Below, piece by piece: positions 7,283-16,987 of a stretch of DNA of 64,000 bases (within the stretch, counting starts at the first letter, position 1; every line of letters starts with the position of its first letter). The notes below the pieces were generated by a model. It had not been told where the DNA came from and searched no databases. It saw only the letters and a program-made list of their open reading frames with translations. Source of the stretch: Candidatus Pelagibacter sp. (GTDB lineage Bacteria > Pseudomonadota > Alphaproteobacteria > Pelagibacterales > Pelagibacteraceae); assembly GCA_002704625.1 (NCBI GenBank), contig PAGZ01000040.1, positions 1 through 64,000 of the forward strand, in the 5' to 3' direction. Made by a program: the position numbers and the translations under genes.

Positions 7283-8359
7283 TTATCTTTTAAAAATTTC
7301 ATTTTTTAAAACTTCAGCGATTATTTTATTACCGCCTTTATTAAAATGTTCATCTCCAACAAAATAAAGTTTTGAATACCAGTTGTCATTTTTTTCTTTT
7401 TCATATCTAAAGGCTTCAAAGGTATTAATCAATTTACAATTATTATTTTTACATAAATTTTTTGCAAAATTTTCCCAATTAAAAATCTTTTGTCCATAAA
7501 CTAGGGTTTCCGCAAACGGGTACACAACTAAATAAAAATCAGAATTATTTTTCTTTGCAATATTTGAAATTTGATTGATTTTTTGTTTTATTTTATTTTG
7601 ACCTTTATTAAAAATATCATTTTCATAATGCGAACCTAGGTTATTTAATTTTCTATAAGTAAAACCTGCTTGTAAACTTGTTTTAACTGTATTTTTATTA
7701 TCAATAGATTTTTTACCACTTCTTAAGACCCTTAAATTATAATTAATAAAGTGCGCTAAAGATCTGGTTATTTTAAAATTTTTGTGTGTAAACTTTTCAT
7801 TTTTACTATATCTATTAAAGATTAAATTTGATGCTAACATAGGGTTATTATTGCTATCTGAATTAACCCATCTTGCTCCTTCGTCATGAACATCTGTCAT
7901 ATCTAAAAATAAAATAATTTTTTTTGGTATTAAGTTTTTTTTAATTTGTTCTTCTAATTTATATAGATGAACTGAAGGGCTGTATGATCCTACTGCAAAA
8001 TTATAAAAGTCATAATTTTCAAATTCTTTTGCCAATAATCCTGTATATGTATCTTTATATTCCAAACCCACTCCAAAAGTAAAAGAGTCTCCAAAGATAA
8101 ATATTTTGTCTTCTTTTTTTCTTTTATCATTTTTTCCAATTCTTAAACCATTTTGATCGGTATAGACATTAACTGTAGGAAAACCCGATTTAAATTTATC
8201 TAATCCTTTACAATTTTTTTTTAATTCGTAATAAAATTCCTCAAATTTATAACAAGTTTTTTTTTTTAAATTTAAATAAGTGTTACTTATAAGAATATCT
8301 AGAAGTAAATATGATAAAAATATTACAATTAAATTTATATATATTACTTTTTTATTCAT
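7283..8359 (-). CDS. membrane-anchored SGNH/GDSL-type protein
   Basis: From the preferred start (MNKKVIYINLIVIFLSYLLL) this is a 358-residue protein whose first 25 residues form the membrane anchor. An in-frame ATG nine codons earlier (8386) is possible. Block I is IFGDSFTFGVG (Ser about 92) and block V is VGDEHFNKGGNKI near the C-terminus. A TDVHDEGARW segment in the middle follows a strand like those of other SGNH proteins here. It overlaps the end of the upstream SGNH gene, so the array is transcribed together. Similar to its neighbours in plan but clearly diverged, so not a recent duplication. Confidence 0.78.
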   Translation of the reverse strand: MNKKVIYINLIVIFLSYLLLDILISNTYLNLKKKTCYKFEEFYYELKKNCKGLDKFKSGFPTVNVYTDQNGLRIGKNDKRKKEDKIFIFGDSFTFGVGLEYKDTYTGLLAKEFENYDFYNFAVGSYSPSVHLYKLEEQIKKNLIPKKIILFLDMTDVHDEGARWVNSDSNNNPMLASNLIFNRYSKNEKFTHKNFKITRSLAHFINYNLRVLRSGKKSIDNKNTVKTSLQAGFTYRKLNNLGSHYENDIFNKGQNKIKQKINQISNIAKKNNSDFYLVVYPFAETLVYGQKIFNWENFAKNLCKNNNCKLINTFEAFRYEKEKNDNWYSKLYFVGDEHFNKGGNKIIAEVLKNEIFKR

Positions 8360-9323
8360 ATAAAACTTTTGATATTTCCTTAGCAACTACTGAATGCCCA
8401 AAAGGGCTTAAATGACCATCGATTTTGAAAAAATGTTCTTCTCCCATATTTAACCCTAAAAAATATACATTTTCCATTATGTCTGATTGTCCCTTAGGAA
8501 AGTTATAAAATTTCATATTAAAACCATTGGCGTAAAAAATAACAATTTTTTTATCTTTTAAACTTGGATAATCTTTTAATACTTGAAGTAAAATCTTTTT
8601 GTGTCCAGTAAAATCAAGTGATTGATTTTTTTTATTAATTATATCAAATGGAATTGTGACTGAGTATCTCACAGCCTTTCTTAGTTTTCTATAGTTACTT
8701 ATAGGTTTTGAGGTGGCCATTGTACTAAATTTTTGTTTAGCAACATCATAACTGTTTTTTTCAAATCCTATATTTTCACCAAAATCATTATAACAATATT
8801 GTAATATGACAGTGTCGACTTTATCCAATAAATTTGATTTTTCTAATCTTATAATTTCTCTAGGAGTTCCATATCCTGATACCGCAAGATTAAAAACTGG
8901 TCTATTTATTTCTTTTTCTAATAATGACGAAAAAGTTTCATCATCATTTACTCCCCATCCCATTGCATGAGAATCACCTATAACGGCTATACCTTTTCTT
9001 TCTGATGACGGATGTTCAGAATATCTGCCGTTTTTGTCAAATTTTACTAAAGTATCAAATTCTAGATTTTTAAAATTACAAATAGTTTTTTTAGGAACAA
9101 AAATTAGGTCTTCATCAAATTCTATACATTCTTTTTGACTTTGCCAAAGATTTCTAATACCGCCATGAAAATAAAAGTTTCTTTGATATTCAGTAATCAG
9201 TTTTATTTCTGGAGTTATTCCTTTTAATAAAAGAAAACCACTTATAATATAAATTGAAAAAAAAAATAATATATAATTTATTATTATAATTGGTATATAT
9301 TTTAAATATTTAAAAATATTCAT
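8352..9323 (-). CDS. membrane-anchored SGNH/GDSL-type protein
   Basis: A 323-residue protein with an N-terminal hydrophobic helix (about 8-32). Block I is VIGDSHAMGWGVNDDETF near residue 115, the oxyanion-type block is LAVSGYGTPRE, a candidate block III is QYCYNDFGEN, and block V is KIDGHLSPFGHSVVAKE at the C-terminus. It therefore has a full set of SGNH motifs and is the best candidate for an active hydrolase or transferase in this array. It starts on the last base of the upstream methyltransferase stop, which implies translational coupling. Confidence 0.8.
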   Translation of the reverse strand: MNIFKYLKYIPIIIINYILFFFSIYIISGFLLLKGITPEIKLITEYQRNFYFHGGIRNLWQSQKECIEFDEDLIFVPKKTICNFKNLEFDTLVKFDKNGRYSEHPSSERKGIAVIGDSHAMGWGVNDDETFSSLLEKEINRPVFNLAVSGYGTPREIIRLEKSNLLDKVDTVILQYCYNDFGENIGFEKNSYDVAKQKFSTMATSKPISNYRKLRKAVRYSVTIPFDIINKKNQSLDFTGHKKILLQVLKDYPSLKDKKIVIFYANGFNMKFYNFPKGQSDIMENVYFLGLNMGEEHFFKIDGHLSPFGHSVVAKEISKVLYE

Positions 9324-10159
9324 TACTTTTTTATTAAAACTAAAATTTTTTCAAATTTGTAATTTGCTGAATAGTTGTTCACATGTTTTGTTTCAATAAA
9401 AACGATTTCATTAAAAGAATTTTTTATGTCTTTTAAAGAATTATAATAATCTAATTCAGAATAACCTTTTCTAGATTTATATATATCTTCAATAATTAAA
9501 ATCCCATTTTTTTCTAAAAATTGGTTACAATTTTTAATAATATTTATTTGATCATCAAAATAATGAGTGCTGTCATCAATAATGATATCAAATTTTGTAT
9601 TGGTTTGATTAAAACTTTTAATTATATCTTCTTTACTTCGAACATCAATTTTGTGATAAAAAGTATTTTTTAATCCATCTGTTTGAGCCTTTTTAATTTT
9701 TTCTTCGTAAAATTCAAAACCATGAATAGTTGCATTGGAAAAGTATTCTCTCCACATTTTAATGGAATCATTGGTTTCAACACCAATTTCTGCAAAATTT
9801 ATTTTTTTATCTTTTAGATTTGAAAATAATAAATTGTAAAAACCCGTGTAGCCACATCTGTGCCAATTAGCATATGGAGATTTTGCGGTTTGATATTTTT
9901 CACCGCCTAATTGACAAAGCAATGAAAAATTTGACGATGTGTCTACAATTATTTTATTAAATTCATTTTTTTTTGGATAAAAAATCAATCTTCTTGATAA
10001 TGGCGAGAAATAATATGCAAAATTTTTTATTTTATCATAAGATGGTACAATGATTAATCCTAGAGGTTTTAAAAACTGAGAAATAACTTTTGAAAATATT
10101 ATTAGTAAAAATTTATTTAATATTCTATAGATTTTTTTAAAAATATTAATTTTGCTCAT
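9323..10159 (-). CDS. class I SAM-dependent methyltransferase (TylF/macrocin-type)
   Basis: A 278-residue protein with a hydrophobic N-terminus (about 8-40) and a methyltransferase core. NFAEIGVETNDSIKMW near residue 122 is motif I, IHGFEFYEEKI is the acidic strand end, and FDIIIDDSTHYFDDQ near 196 resembles the Asp-Asp metal-binding motif of macrocin/TylF O-methyltransferases. LLIIEDI-type sequence follows. It heads the SGNH array in the same operon and probably O-methylates a surface sugar. The fold is clear; the substrate is unknown. Confidence 0.72.
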   Translation of the reverse strand: MSKINIFKKIYRILNKFLLIIFSKVISQFLKPLGLIIVPSYDKIKNFAYYFSPLSRRLIFYPKKNEFNKIIVDTSSNFSLLCQLGGEKYQTAKSPYANWHRCGYTGFYNLLFSNLKDKKINFAEIGVETNDSIKMWREYFSNATIHGFEFYEEKIKKAQTDGLKNTFYHKIDVRSKEDIIKSFNQTNTKFDIIIDDSTHYFDDQINIIKNCNQFLEKNGILIIEDIYKSRKGYSELDYYNSLKDIKNSFNEIVFIETKHVNNYSANYKFEKILVLIKK

Positions 10160-10172
10160 TTAAATAATGACA

Positions 10173-11087
10173 TTATTTGTTTTCATACCTCAAACTTTTA
10201 TTAATTTCACCACCCTGTACTGTTTTAAGCTTTATTTTCATATTTTTATTTGTTCTCATATCGTGATTTTCAACCCAAATTCCTGCAGCTAAATGCATAA
10301 TGCCTATTTTATTATTTGGAAGATATGGCTCCACAAAAGTTTTCTTTTCTATATCATATTTTGGCAACATGTTGCTTGCTATCCAATTACAATATAAAGG
10401 TAAAAACTCTACTTCTACATTGTCATGATAAACAGCAATATTAATTGCCAAACCTTCAGATCCGAAAACTTTGCCTTTTGATAAAGTTTTTTTTAAATTT
10501 TTTTGCCAAACCTTCCAACATTCAGATTCTTTTTCCAAAGAAAAAACTCCAATATTAATATGAGGAGCGAATGCTAATTTTCTTGCAATATCCTCCTTAA
10601 TACCTGAGGATTTAGCGTGTTTGTAATTTTGAGATTTTATTGCAGCAAATTTTCCTATAAGCCACTTTGCTTTTGATATTATTCTATATCCTGGACCTAT
10701 TGTTTGAGTAATTCCTAACTTACCGTTTTCACATGCTTTAAAGAAAAGTTCTATTGTAGACCAAGAATTTACCCAGGCATCACAATCAATCCAAAGATAT
10801 TTTGTAAATTCAGGAAAATAATTTGGTAGGAATGCTCGTGAAACTTGGCTTTTTAACCACTCCTTTTTTAAAACTTTATAACCCGGAACTTCTATATCCC
10901 ACTCAGCTTTTTTAATTGAATAAACTTTTGGTTTTATAATTTCAATTTGATCTGGTGTTAAACCTGCATCCAAAATACATATAGAAATGTTTTTACTTTC
11001 TTTATGGTAATTAATTGAGTCTATAAGTTCTTTTAAAAGTTCAAAGTAATTTGAGTCAGCAAGTGTAATTATAGCATTAGATTTCAT
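10173..11087 (-). CDS. glycosyltransferase, GT8-like
   Basis: A 304-residue soluble GT-A type protein. It begins SNAIITLADSNYFELLKEL, the usual first strand of GT8-like enzymes, and has KYLWIDCDAWVNSWS near residue 96 as a D-x-D metal-binding motif. GSEGLAINIAVY near 202 and GIMHLAAGIWVENH near 272 fit the later conserved blocks, including a metal-binding His. It lies just downstream of the GT17-like gene and 13 bases ahead of the methyltransferase. It likely adds a sugar to the surface glycan; donor and acceptor are not deducible. Confidence 0.7.
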   Translation of the reverse strand: MKSNAIITLADSNYFELLKELIDSINYHKESKNISICILDAGLTPDQIEIIKPKVYSIKKAEWDIEVPGYKVLKKEWLKSQVSRAFLPNYFPEFTKYLWIDCDAWVNSWSTIELFFKACENGKLGITQTIGPGYRIISKAKWLIGKFAAIKSQNYKHAKSSGIKEDIARKLAFAPHINIGVFSLEKESECWKVWQKNLKKTLSKGKVFGSEGLAINIAVYHDNVEVEFLPLYCNWIASNMLPKYDIEKKTFVEPYLPNNKIGIMHLAAGIWVENHDMRTNKNMKIKLKTVQGGEINKSLRYENK

Positions 11088-11096
11088 TAAAAATTT

Positions 11097-11987
11097 TTAC
11101 GCCAACCATTGTTTATATTTTGTTAAATTATTCCTTATGTGTACTGGTAAATGTTTAGTTTCTATAAGCACTAATTTTTGTCCAGTATTAAACTTTGATT
11201 TTTTCATATCAGTTTTAAGATTATATATGCTTTCCTTATTTTTTATTTTATTTTTTATTTTTTCTATTCCAAGACTATTTAATTCGTATTCCCTATGATG
11301 TGCGTAAGATTTTAGTTTATTTTCAATCTGCTCGGGTGTTTTGATGTAGGAAAAATGCCATCCTCCATCTTTAACAAAGTTTATGTTTGAATATTTATTT
11401 CTAGAAAAAAAAATGTCCAAACGAAGCGGTGAATATGACCTATCTTTTATATTTCTTAGCCACTGGGGCGATTTTAAAAATTTCTTTTTACACGCTCGTG
11501 TTCCAGTCCAGCTAATAGTTTCAGAACATAGATTAAATTTATAATAAAACATTTTTTGTTTAAAAAACAAAAGTTTTTCTCTAACTAATTTAAAATTAAC
11601 ATTTTCTAATTTTGGAATTTCATCTAAATCAGAAATTAATACATAATCTTCATCTTCTGCACTATTTAAGCCTTTGGAGATAAAATTCCTTTGATAAAAA
11701 TCTCTCCGCATACCATTTAAAATATATTTACTATTTTTAGTATTCTCATCGTCCGAATCTTTAACTATCTGTATATCAGGTGGCTCATGATCAACTACTA
11801 TATAAATTATTTTTTTTTTAAAATTTTCAAAATTTTTAATATTAAACTTTAAATGTCTTTTTTCACCGCTATGACTAAATTTACTTTCAACGATTACAAA
11901 CTTATCGACATAATTATTTAAATAATTCAAACGAAGATCTAGAACCACGTCTTCATCGAAATACATGAAGCAATCGTAGATTTTCAT
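11097..11987 (-). CDS. glycosyltransferase family 17-like
   Basis: A 296-residue protein starting MKIYDCFMYFDEDVVLDLRL and containing VDKFVIVESKFSHSGEKR, EDYVLISDLDEIPK (acidic D-x-D-E motif, near residue 117) and GGWHFSYIKTPEQIENKL near 208. These are hallmarks of the GT17 family, named for the eukaryotic bisecting GlcNAc transferase and common in bacterial glycan clusters. A clear paralogue lies at 53322-54209 in the other glycan block. Its start overlaps the end of the GGCT-like gene by four bases. Confidence 0.82.
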   Translation of the reverse strand: MKIYDCFMYFDEDVVLDLRLNYLNNYVDKFVIVESKFSHSGEKRHLKFNIKNFENFKKKIIYIVVDHEPPDIQIVKDSDDENTKNSKYILNGMRRDFYQRNFISKGLNSAEDEDYVLISDLDEIPKLENVNFKLVREKLLFFKQKMFYYKFNLCSETISWTGTRACKKKFLKSPQWLRNIKDRSYSPLRLDIFFSRNKYSNINFVKDGGWHFSYIKTPEQIENKLKSYAHHREYELNSLGIEKIKNKIKNKESIYNLKTDMKKSKFNTGQKLVLIETKHLPVHIRNNLTKYKQWLA

Positions 11988-12409
11988 TTTACTTTTATTT
12001 TTTTATTTCCAGAAATCACAATATAATTTTCTTTGTAACCGCAATCTTTATAGCCTTGTATTATTATATTCAAATATCTTTTACTTGGAGCAACATGTTT
12101 TGTTTTTTTTGGCATGTAGTAAAACATCACTTTCTTTCCATGAATTTTAAAATATTTTTTTATGTAAGTATTTGGATAATCTTCATATACATCTAGCTTC
12201 TTTTCATCTTTTTTTGTAATTTTGTAAACAGCTCCTAAAACATGGCTGTTTTTTTTCTTCTGTATATCAGCAACACCGCCGCCAAAATAAAAGTTTCTGA
12301 AAAAAAGTTTATAATTTTTAAGAGTATAACAGCCAATGTATTTTGACTGGCTACATCTCTTTTTCATTTGCTTATGATGAAGATTACTACCGTATGCAAA
12401 ATATAACAT
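11984..12409 (-). CDS. gamma-glutamylcyclotransferase-like (GGCT/AIG2) protein
   Basis: A 141-residue protein of the small GGCT-like fold. FAYGSNLH at residues 4-11 is the substrate-cradling YGSN motif, and Glu76 in DVYEDYPNTY is placed where the family has its catalytic acid. Members release 5-oxoproline from gamma-glutamyl amines or peptides. It shares one base with the start codon region of the CinA-domain gene upstream and overlaps the GT17 gene downstream. The fold call is strong; the true substrate is open. Confidence 0.8.
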   Translation of the reverse strand: MLYFAYGSNLHHKQMKKRCSQSKYIGCYTLKNYKLFFRNFYFGGGVADIQKKKNSHVLGAVYKITKKDEKKLDVYEDYPNTYIKKYFKIHGKKVMFYYMPKKTKHVAPSKRYLNIIIQGYKDCGYKENYIVISGNKKIKVK

Positions 12410-13170
12410 CAGTCTCCTTTAAATATTTCTATACCTTTTTTTTTCAATATTTTAATTATATATTTGTGGCAAGATTGTAAATTATTTTTATTTGAAGATC
12501 TCAATACTATCGAAACCCCAATTTTCCCAAGTCTAAAAAAAGGGTAACTTCCAATGTCAATAAATTTTTTATATTTTCTCTGTGTTTCCTCTAGAATTCT
12601 TGCAATTTTACTCTCTACTGTTTCGACGCTGATTGTTAAATCATAAATTTTAGAACCCATCTTTAAATATTTTTTTAAATTATCTAACATTGATTGTAAT
12701 ATTGAAGGAACTCCTGGAAGACAAAAAACATTTTTAATCATAAATCCAGGAGCAGCACTAGATGGATTATAAATTAACTTTGAACCTTTAGGCATTTTAG
12801 CCATTTTTTTTCGTGGATCATTAAAGTTCTTTTTTCCATAATATTTTCCTAAAATATTATAGGCTTCTTTATTATAAATATATTTTTTTTTAAAAGCTTT
12901 GGATATAGATTTTGCGGTAATATCGTCGTGTGTTGGGCCAATACCGCCAGTAGTAAAAACATAATTATAACTTTTACTTAAACTAATTATTGCATCAATT
13001 ATTTTTTTTTCAATATCTGGAACTATTCTTACCTCACTGATTTTTATTCCTAGTTTGTCATTCAACCAATGAGCTAGATAAGATACGTTTTGATCTCTTG
13101 TTCTGCCTGATAAAATTTCATTGCCAATTATTAAAATTCCAGCAGTAATTTTTTTATTTTTTCTAACCAT
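12409..13170 (-). CDS. CinA-type molybdopterin-binding domain protein
   Basis: A 253-residue protein beginning ITAGILIIGNEILSGRTRDQN and carrying FTTGGIGPTHDDITAKSISKAF near residue 72, both diagnostic of the CinA N-terminal MoCF-like domain. The C-terminal nicotinamide-nucleotide amidase domain of full-length CinA (over 400 residues) is absent, so this is the single-domain form common in Alphaproteobacteria. Proposed roles in NAD-related metabolite repair come from the full-length family. Divergent from sfsA with a 20-base gap. Confidence 0.85.
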   Translation of the reverse strand: MVRKNKKITAGILIIGNEILSGRTRDQNVSYLAHWLNDKLGIKISEVRIVPDIEKKIIDAIISLSKSYNYVFTTGGIGPTHDDITAKSISKAFKKKYIYNKEAYNILGKYYGKKNFNDPRKKMAKMPKGSKLIYNPSSAAPGFMIKNVFCLPGVPSILQSMLDNLKKYLKMGSKIYDLTISVETVESKIARILEETQRKYKKFIDIGSYPFFRLGKIGVSIVLRSSNKNNLQSCHKYIIKILKKKGIEIFKGD

Positions 13171-13190
13171 AATTTGATAATATTAAATTA

Positions 13191-13901
13191 ATGAATTTTG
13201 AGAACGAATTAATACCAGGAGTTTTAATAAAAAGATATAAGCGATTTTTTGTAGATATTAAGTTAAAAAATAAAATTGTAACTGCTCATTGTCCCAATCC
13301 AGGGTCAATGTTTAAACTTTTGAACAAAGGAAATGCTGTTTGGATTACAAAATCAAATAACGAAAAAAGAAAGCTTAAATATACTTTACAAATTATAGAA
13401 GTTAACAAAATAAAGTTTTGTGTAAACACTCATATTACAAACAAAATTGTTCAAGAGTCTATTGAAAAGAAATTAATTAAAGAGCTAAAAGAATTTAAAC
13501 TTGTTAAAGCTGAAAAAAAATTTGGTAACAATACGAGATTTGATTTTTTATTATACAATACAAAAAGTAATTTAAATGCATTTCTTGAAGTAAAAAGTGT
13601 ATCTCTTAGTAGAAAAAAAACTCATGCAGAATTCCCAGATGCAGTTACAAGTCGTGGAAAAAAGCATTTGGAAGGCCTTGTATCTGCAAATAAGCTTGGA
13701 TATGAGAGTTATTTAATGTTCTTGATTCAAATAGAGGGTTGCAAATCTTTTAGTATTGCCTCAGATATTGATCCAGAATATTTTAATACTTTTAATAAAG
13801 CATTAAAAAAAAATGTAAAATTGCTTTGTTATGATTGTAAATTTTCTAACAAAGGAATAGAAATAAATAAAAAAATTAAAACTTTATTAAATGACAGATA
13901 A
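13191..13901 (+). CDS. sfsA: SfsA DNA-binding/nuclease family protein
   Basis: A 236-residue protein of normal length for SfsA. It has an OB-like N-terminal part (LIPGVLIKRYKRFFVDIKL, TAHCPNPGSM) and a PD-(D/E)xK-like C-terminal domain with RFDFLLY, AFLEVKSVSL near residue 142 and FPDAVTSRGKKHLEGL near 163. The Asp, Glu and Lys fit the nuclease core described for the family; the name comes from sugar-fermentation stimulation in E. coli. Its end overlaps map by 11 bases. Confidence 0.92.
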   Translation: MNFENELIPGVLIKRYKRFFVDIKLKNKIVTAHCPNPGSMFKLLNKGNAVWITKSNNEKRKLKYTLQIIEVNKIKFCVNTHITNKIVQESIEKKLIKELKEFKLVKAEKKFGNNTRFDFLLYNTKSNLNAFLEVKSVSLSRKKTHAEFPDAVTSRGKKHLEGLVSANKLGYESYLMFLIQIEGCKSFSIASDIDPEYFNTFNKALKKNVKLLCYDCKFSNKGIEINKKIKTLLNDR

Positions 13902-14667
13902 AATGTTAGAAGCTTTTAACGGAACAAGAAAAGCAGGATCTATTGCGTCTGGTGCTTTAGATGAAATTACAAAAATTATTAAACCAGGCGTCAGAACAGA
14001 TGAGATAGATAATTTATGTTACGAATATATAAATGATAATGGGGCTTTTTCAGCTCCATTATTTTATAGAGGATTTCCTAAATCATGTTGCACTTCTCCA
14101 AACCATATTGTTTGTCACGGCATTCCAAAAGATAAAGTTTTAAATGAAGGTGACATAGTAAATGTAGATGTAACAGCCTTAAAAAATGGATGGCATGGCG
14201 ACACAAGTAGAATGTTTTTTGTTGGAGAAGTTTCGACTAAAGCAAGCAAATTGGTAAAAACTACTTATGAGGCTATGATAAAATCAATAGATATATTAAA
14301 AAATGGAACTCTACTTGGTGATTTAGGTTCAACAATTCAAAAGCATGTTGAAGCTGAAGGTTTTTCTATTGTTAGAGATTTCTGTGGCCACGGAACTGGA
14401 AAAAAGTTTCACGAATATCCAAATATTTTGCATTATGGAGAAGCAAATACAGGTGAAAAGTTAAAGGAAGGTATGATTTTCACTATTGAGCCAATGGTTA
14501 ATGAGGGAAATTATGAAACTAAAATCTTAAATGATGGTTGGACAGCTGTCACAAAAGATAAAAAATTGTCCGCACAATTTGAACACACTGTTGGTATAAC
14601 TGATGATGGTTATGAAATATTTACAACTTCAAATAAAGGCTTAGATTATCCTCCTTACAATATATGA
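13891..14667 (+). CDS. map: methionine aminopeptidase, type I
   Basis: A 258-residue enzyme that removes the initiator methionine from new proteins. The five metal ligands of the pita-bread fold can be placed: Asp93 and Asp104 in NVDVTALKNGWHGDTSRMF, His in GHGTGKKFHEYPN near residue 167, Glu in FTIEPM near 200, and Glu in FEHTVGI near 231. FPKSCCTSPNHIVCHGIP is the usual substrate-pocket block. It has no N-terminal zinc-finger extension, so it is type Ia. It overlaps both sfsA and purB and leads into the purine genes. Confidence 0.96.
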   Translation: MTDKMLEAFNGTRKAGSIASGALDEITKIIKPGVRTDEIDNLCYEYINDNGAFSAPLFYRGFPKSCCTSPNHIVCHGIPKDKVLNEGDIVNVDVTALKNGWHGDTSRMFFVGEVSTKASKLVKTTYEAMIKSIDILKNGTLLGDLGSTIQKHVEAEGFSIVRDFCGHGTGKKFHEYPNILHYGEANTGEKLKEGMIFTIEPMVNEGNYETKILNDGWTAVTKDKKLSAQFEHTVGITDDGYEIFTTSNKGLDYPPYNI

Positions 14668-15965
14668 TTGAAAGATATTCAAGAAAAGAAGTTAGAGATA
14701 TTTGGCTTGATAAAAATAGATATAACCTATGGCTTAAAATCGAAATTGCTGCCGCTGAAGCAATGGAAAAATACAAAATTATACCCAAGGGTGTTGTTAA
14801 AAAAGTTAAAGCTAAATCAAAAATAGATGTAGAAAAAATTTTAAAACTTGAGGGCAAAGTTAGACACGATGTTATAGCTTTTTTAACATCCATAATTGAA
14901 AAAGTTGGTAAAGAAGCAAGTTTTTTACATAAGGGAATGACTTCTTCTGATGTACTAGATACTTGTTTTAATATTCAATTAAAGCAATCGGGATTAATAA
15001 TATCTAAAGATATAGAAATTTTATTAAAATCTATAAAAAAACAGGCTATCAAACATAAATATACTTTATGTATAGGTAGGAGTCATGGAATACACGCAGA
15101 GCCAACTACTTTTGGTTTAAAGCTTCTAACTTTTTATGAAGAATTTTCAAGAAATCATAAAAGACTTAAGAGTGCAATAAAAGAAATATCGACTTGTGCA
15201 ATATCGGGCGCTGTTGGTACATTTGCTAATGTAGATCCAAGGATAGAGAAATATGTTGCAAAAAAATTAAATTTAAATATTGAACCTATATCAACCCAAG
15301 TTATACCTAGAGATAGACATGCATATTTTTTCTCTGTTCTTGGTGTAATAGCAAGTTCAATCGAAAGATTTGCAACTGAAATAAGACATTTGCAAAGAAC
15401 AGAAGTTTCAGAAGTTGAAGAATTTTTTAATAATAAACAAATGGGTTCTTCGGCAATGCCGCACAAAAAAAATCCAGTTCTTACAGAAAATCTTACTGGT
15501 TTGGCTAGGCTTATTAGATCATCTGTAATACCGGCTTTAGAAAATGTGGCTCTTTGGCATGAAAGAGATATTTCTCACTCTAGTGTAGAAAGGAATATAG
15601 GCCCTGACACAACTGTTACTTTAGATTTTGCTCTTGATCGTCTTAACAATGTTGTGAAATCAATGAGAGTAAATAAAGATAATATGAAAAAAAATCTTGA
15701 TTTAACCAAAGGAATATTTTTTTCTCAACGAGTATTACTCGAACTAACATCTAAAGGTATTAGACGAGATAAAGCATATAGAATTGTTCAACGCTGCGCG
15801 ATTAAATCCCTAGAAAATAATATCCCGTTCTACGATAGCTTGTTAAAAGACCAGGTAATAATGGACAAAATACCTGTTAATATTCTTAAAAAATTATTTG
15901 ATTTTGGTTACCACACGAGAAAAATTAATGTAATTTTCTCTAGAGTATTAAGAAAAAATGAATAA
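14664..15965 (+). CDS. purB: adenylosuccinate lyase
   Basis: A 433-residue member of the fumarase/aspartase superfamily. The signature block [20 protein letters not shown] near residue 258 contains the catalytic loop serine. [14 protein letters not shown] near 140 and [16 protein letters not shown] near 85 are the other conserved histidine/serine regions. It acts twice in purine synthesis, on SAICAR and on adenylosuccinate. It overlaps map by 4 bases and purC by 8 and opens the purB-C-S-Q-L run. Confidence 0.97.
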   Translation: MIERYSRKEVRDIWLDKNRYNLWLKIEIAAAEAMEKYKIIPKGVVKKVKAKSKIDVEKILKLEGKVRHDVIAFLTSIIEKVGKEASFLHKGMTSSDVLDTCFNIQLKQSGLIISKDIEILLKSIKKQAIKHKYTLCIGRSHGIHAEPTTFGLKLLTFYEEFSRNHKRLKSAIKEISTCAISGAVGTFANVDPRIEKYVAKKLNLNIEPISTQVIPRDRHAYFFSVLGVIASSIERFATEIRHLQRTEVSEVEEFFNNKQMGSSAMPHKKNPVLTENLTGLARLIRSSVIPALENVALWHERDISHSSVERNIGPDTTVTLDFALDRLNNVVKSMRVNKDNMKKNLDLTKGIFFSQRVLLELTSKGIRRDKAYRIVQRCAIKSLENNIPFYDSLLKDQVIMDKIPVNILKKLFDFGYHTRKINVIFSRVLRKNE

Positions 15966-16743
15966 AGGTAAAAAACTCTACGAAGGTAAAGCTAAAATCA
16001 TCTACGAAACCAAAGAAAAAGGGTTAGCGGTTCAGCATTTTAAAGATGATGCGACCGCTTTTAATAATCAAAAAAAAGCAACTGTTGAAGGAAAAGGTGT
16101 TCTTAACAATAGAATTTCAGAGCACATACTTCAAAACTTGGGGCAAGTCGGAATTAAAAATCATTTAGTAAAAAGATTAAATATGAGAGAACAATTAATA
16201 AAATTAGTTGAAATTATACCCATCGAAGTAATTGTTCGAAATATAGCTACAGGTTCATTAACAAAAAGACTCGGTGTAACGGATGGTACAATTTTAGAAA
16301 AGCCATTAATAGAGTTTTGTTACAAAAAGGATGAGCTTGGAGATCCGCTTATAGCTAAAGAACATATTTATGCTTTTAATTGGGCAACAGAAACAGAAAT
16401 AAAATCTATAGAAGAAATGACTTTTAGAATAAACGATTTTATGTCGGGAATGTTCAGAGGTATAGGAATAAAACTTGTAGATTTTAAACTTGAATTTGGA
16501 AGAATATGGAGTGGGGACAAGAAAGAAGTTATTCTTGCAGATGAAATAAGTCCTGACACTTGTCGACTTTGGGATATTAAGAGTGAAAGAAAACTCGATA
16601 AAGACAGATTTAGAAAAGATCTTGGAAATATAATACAGGCGTATCAAGAAGTAGCTAGAAGATTGGGTATAGTACCCGAAACAACAAATATTAGTGAAGT
16701 AAACTTTAAGAAACCTACATCAATAAGCATTAAGAAAAAATAA
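15958..16743 (+). CDS. purC: SAICAR synthetase
   Basis: A 261-residue enzyme that joins aspartate to CAIR in an ATP-dependent step. Recognisable blocks are [18 protein letters not shown] at the start, [18 protein letters not shown] near residue 85, [12 protein letters not shown] near 125, [10 protein letters not shown] near 178, and [14 protein letters not shown] near 198. Length is normal for the bacterial stand-alone form. It follows purB with overlap and is separated by one base from purS. Confidence 0.97.
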   Translation: MNKGKKLYEGKAKIIYETKEKGLAVQHFKDDATAFNNQKKATVEGKGVLNNRISEHILQNLGQVGIKNHLVKRLNMREQLIKLVEIIPIEVIVRNIATGSLTKRLGVTDGTILEKPLIEFCYKKDELGDPLIAKEHIYAFNWATETEIKSIEEMTFRINDFMSGMFRGIGIKLVDFKLEFGRIWSGDKKEVILADEISPDTCRLWDIKSERKLDKDRFRKDLGNIIQAYQEVARRLGIVPETTNISEVNFKKPTSISIKKK

Positions 16744-16744
16744 A

Positions 16745-16987
16745 TTGAAATTTGCTGTAACAGTCACTTTGAAAAAAGATGTGCTTGATCCTCAAGGAAA
16801 AGTAGTAGGCCAAACACTTAAGAATATGGGTATAAAGAATTTAGAACAAATAAGACAGGGTAAATTTTTTGAAATATATATGAATGAGAAAGATTCTTTA
16901 AAAGCTGAAAACCAAGTTAAGGAAATGTGTGAAAAATTATTATCTAATCAAATAATAGAAGATTTTAAAATTCAAAAAGCGGAATGA
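16745..16987 (+). CDS. purS: FGAM synthase subunit PurS
   Basis: An 80-residue subunit that bridges PurQ and PurL in the three-part FGAM synthase. The sequence MKFAVTVTLKKDVLDPQGKV and the later IRQGKFFEIYM are typical of PurS. The start is TTG, one base after the purC stop, and the end overlaps purQ by four bases. The small size and position between purC and purQ make the call secure. Confidence 0.95.
   Translation: MKFAVTVTLKKDVLDPQGKVVGQTLKNMGIKNLEQIRQGKFFEIYMNEKDSLKAENQVKEMCEKLLSNQIIEDFKIQKAE

Noticed and set aside
15155..15466. Antisense open frame of about 100 codons inside purB
   Set aside because: It mirrors conserved purB sequence, has no start context or recognised domain, and is typical of shadow frames; similar ones in purL, cysS and mtnA were dismissed too.
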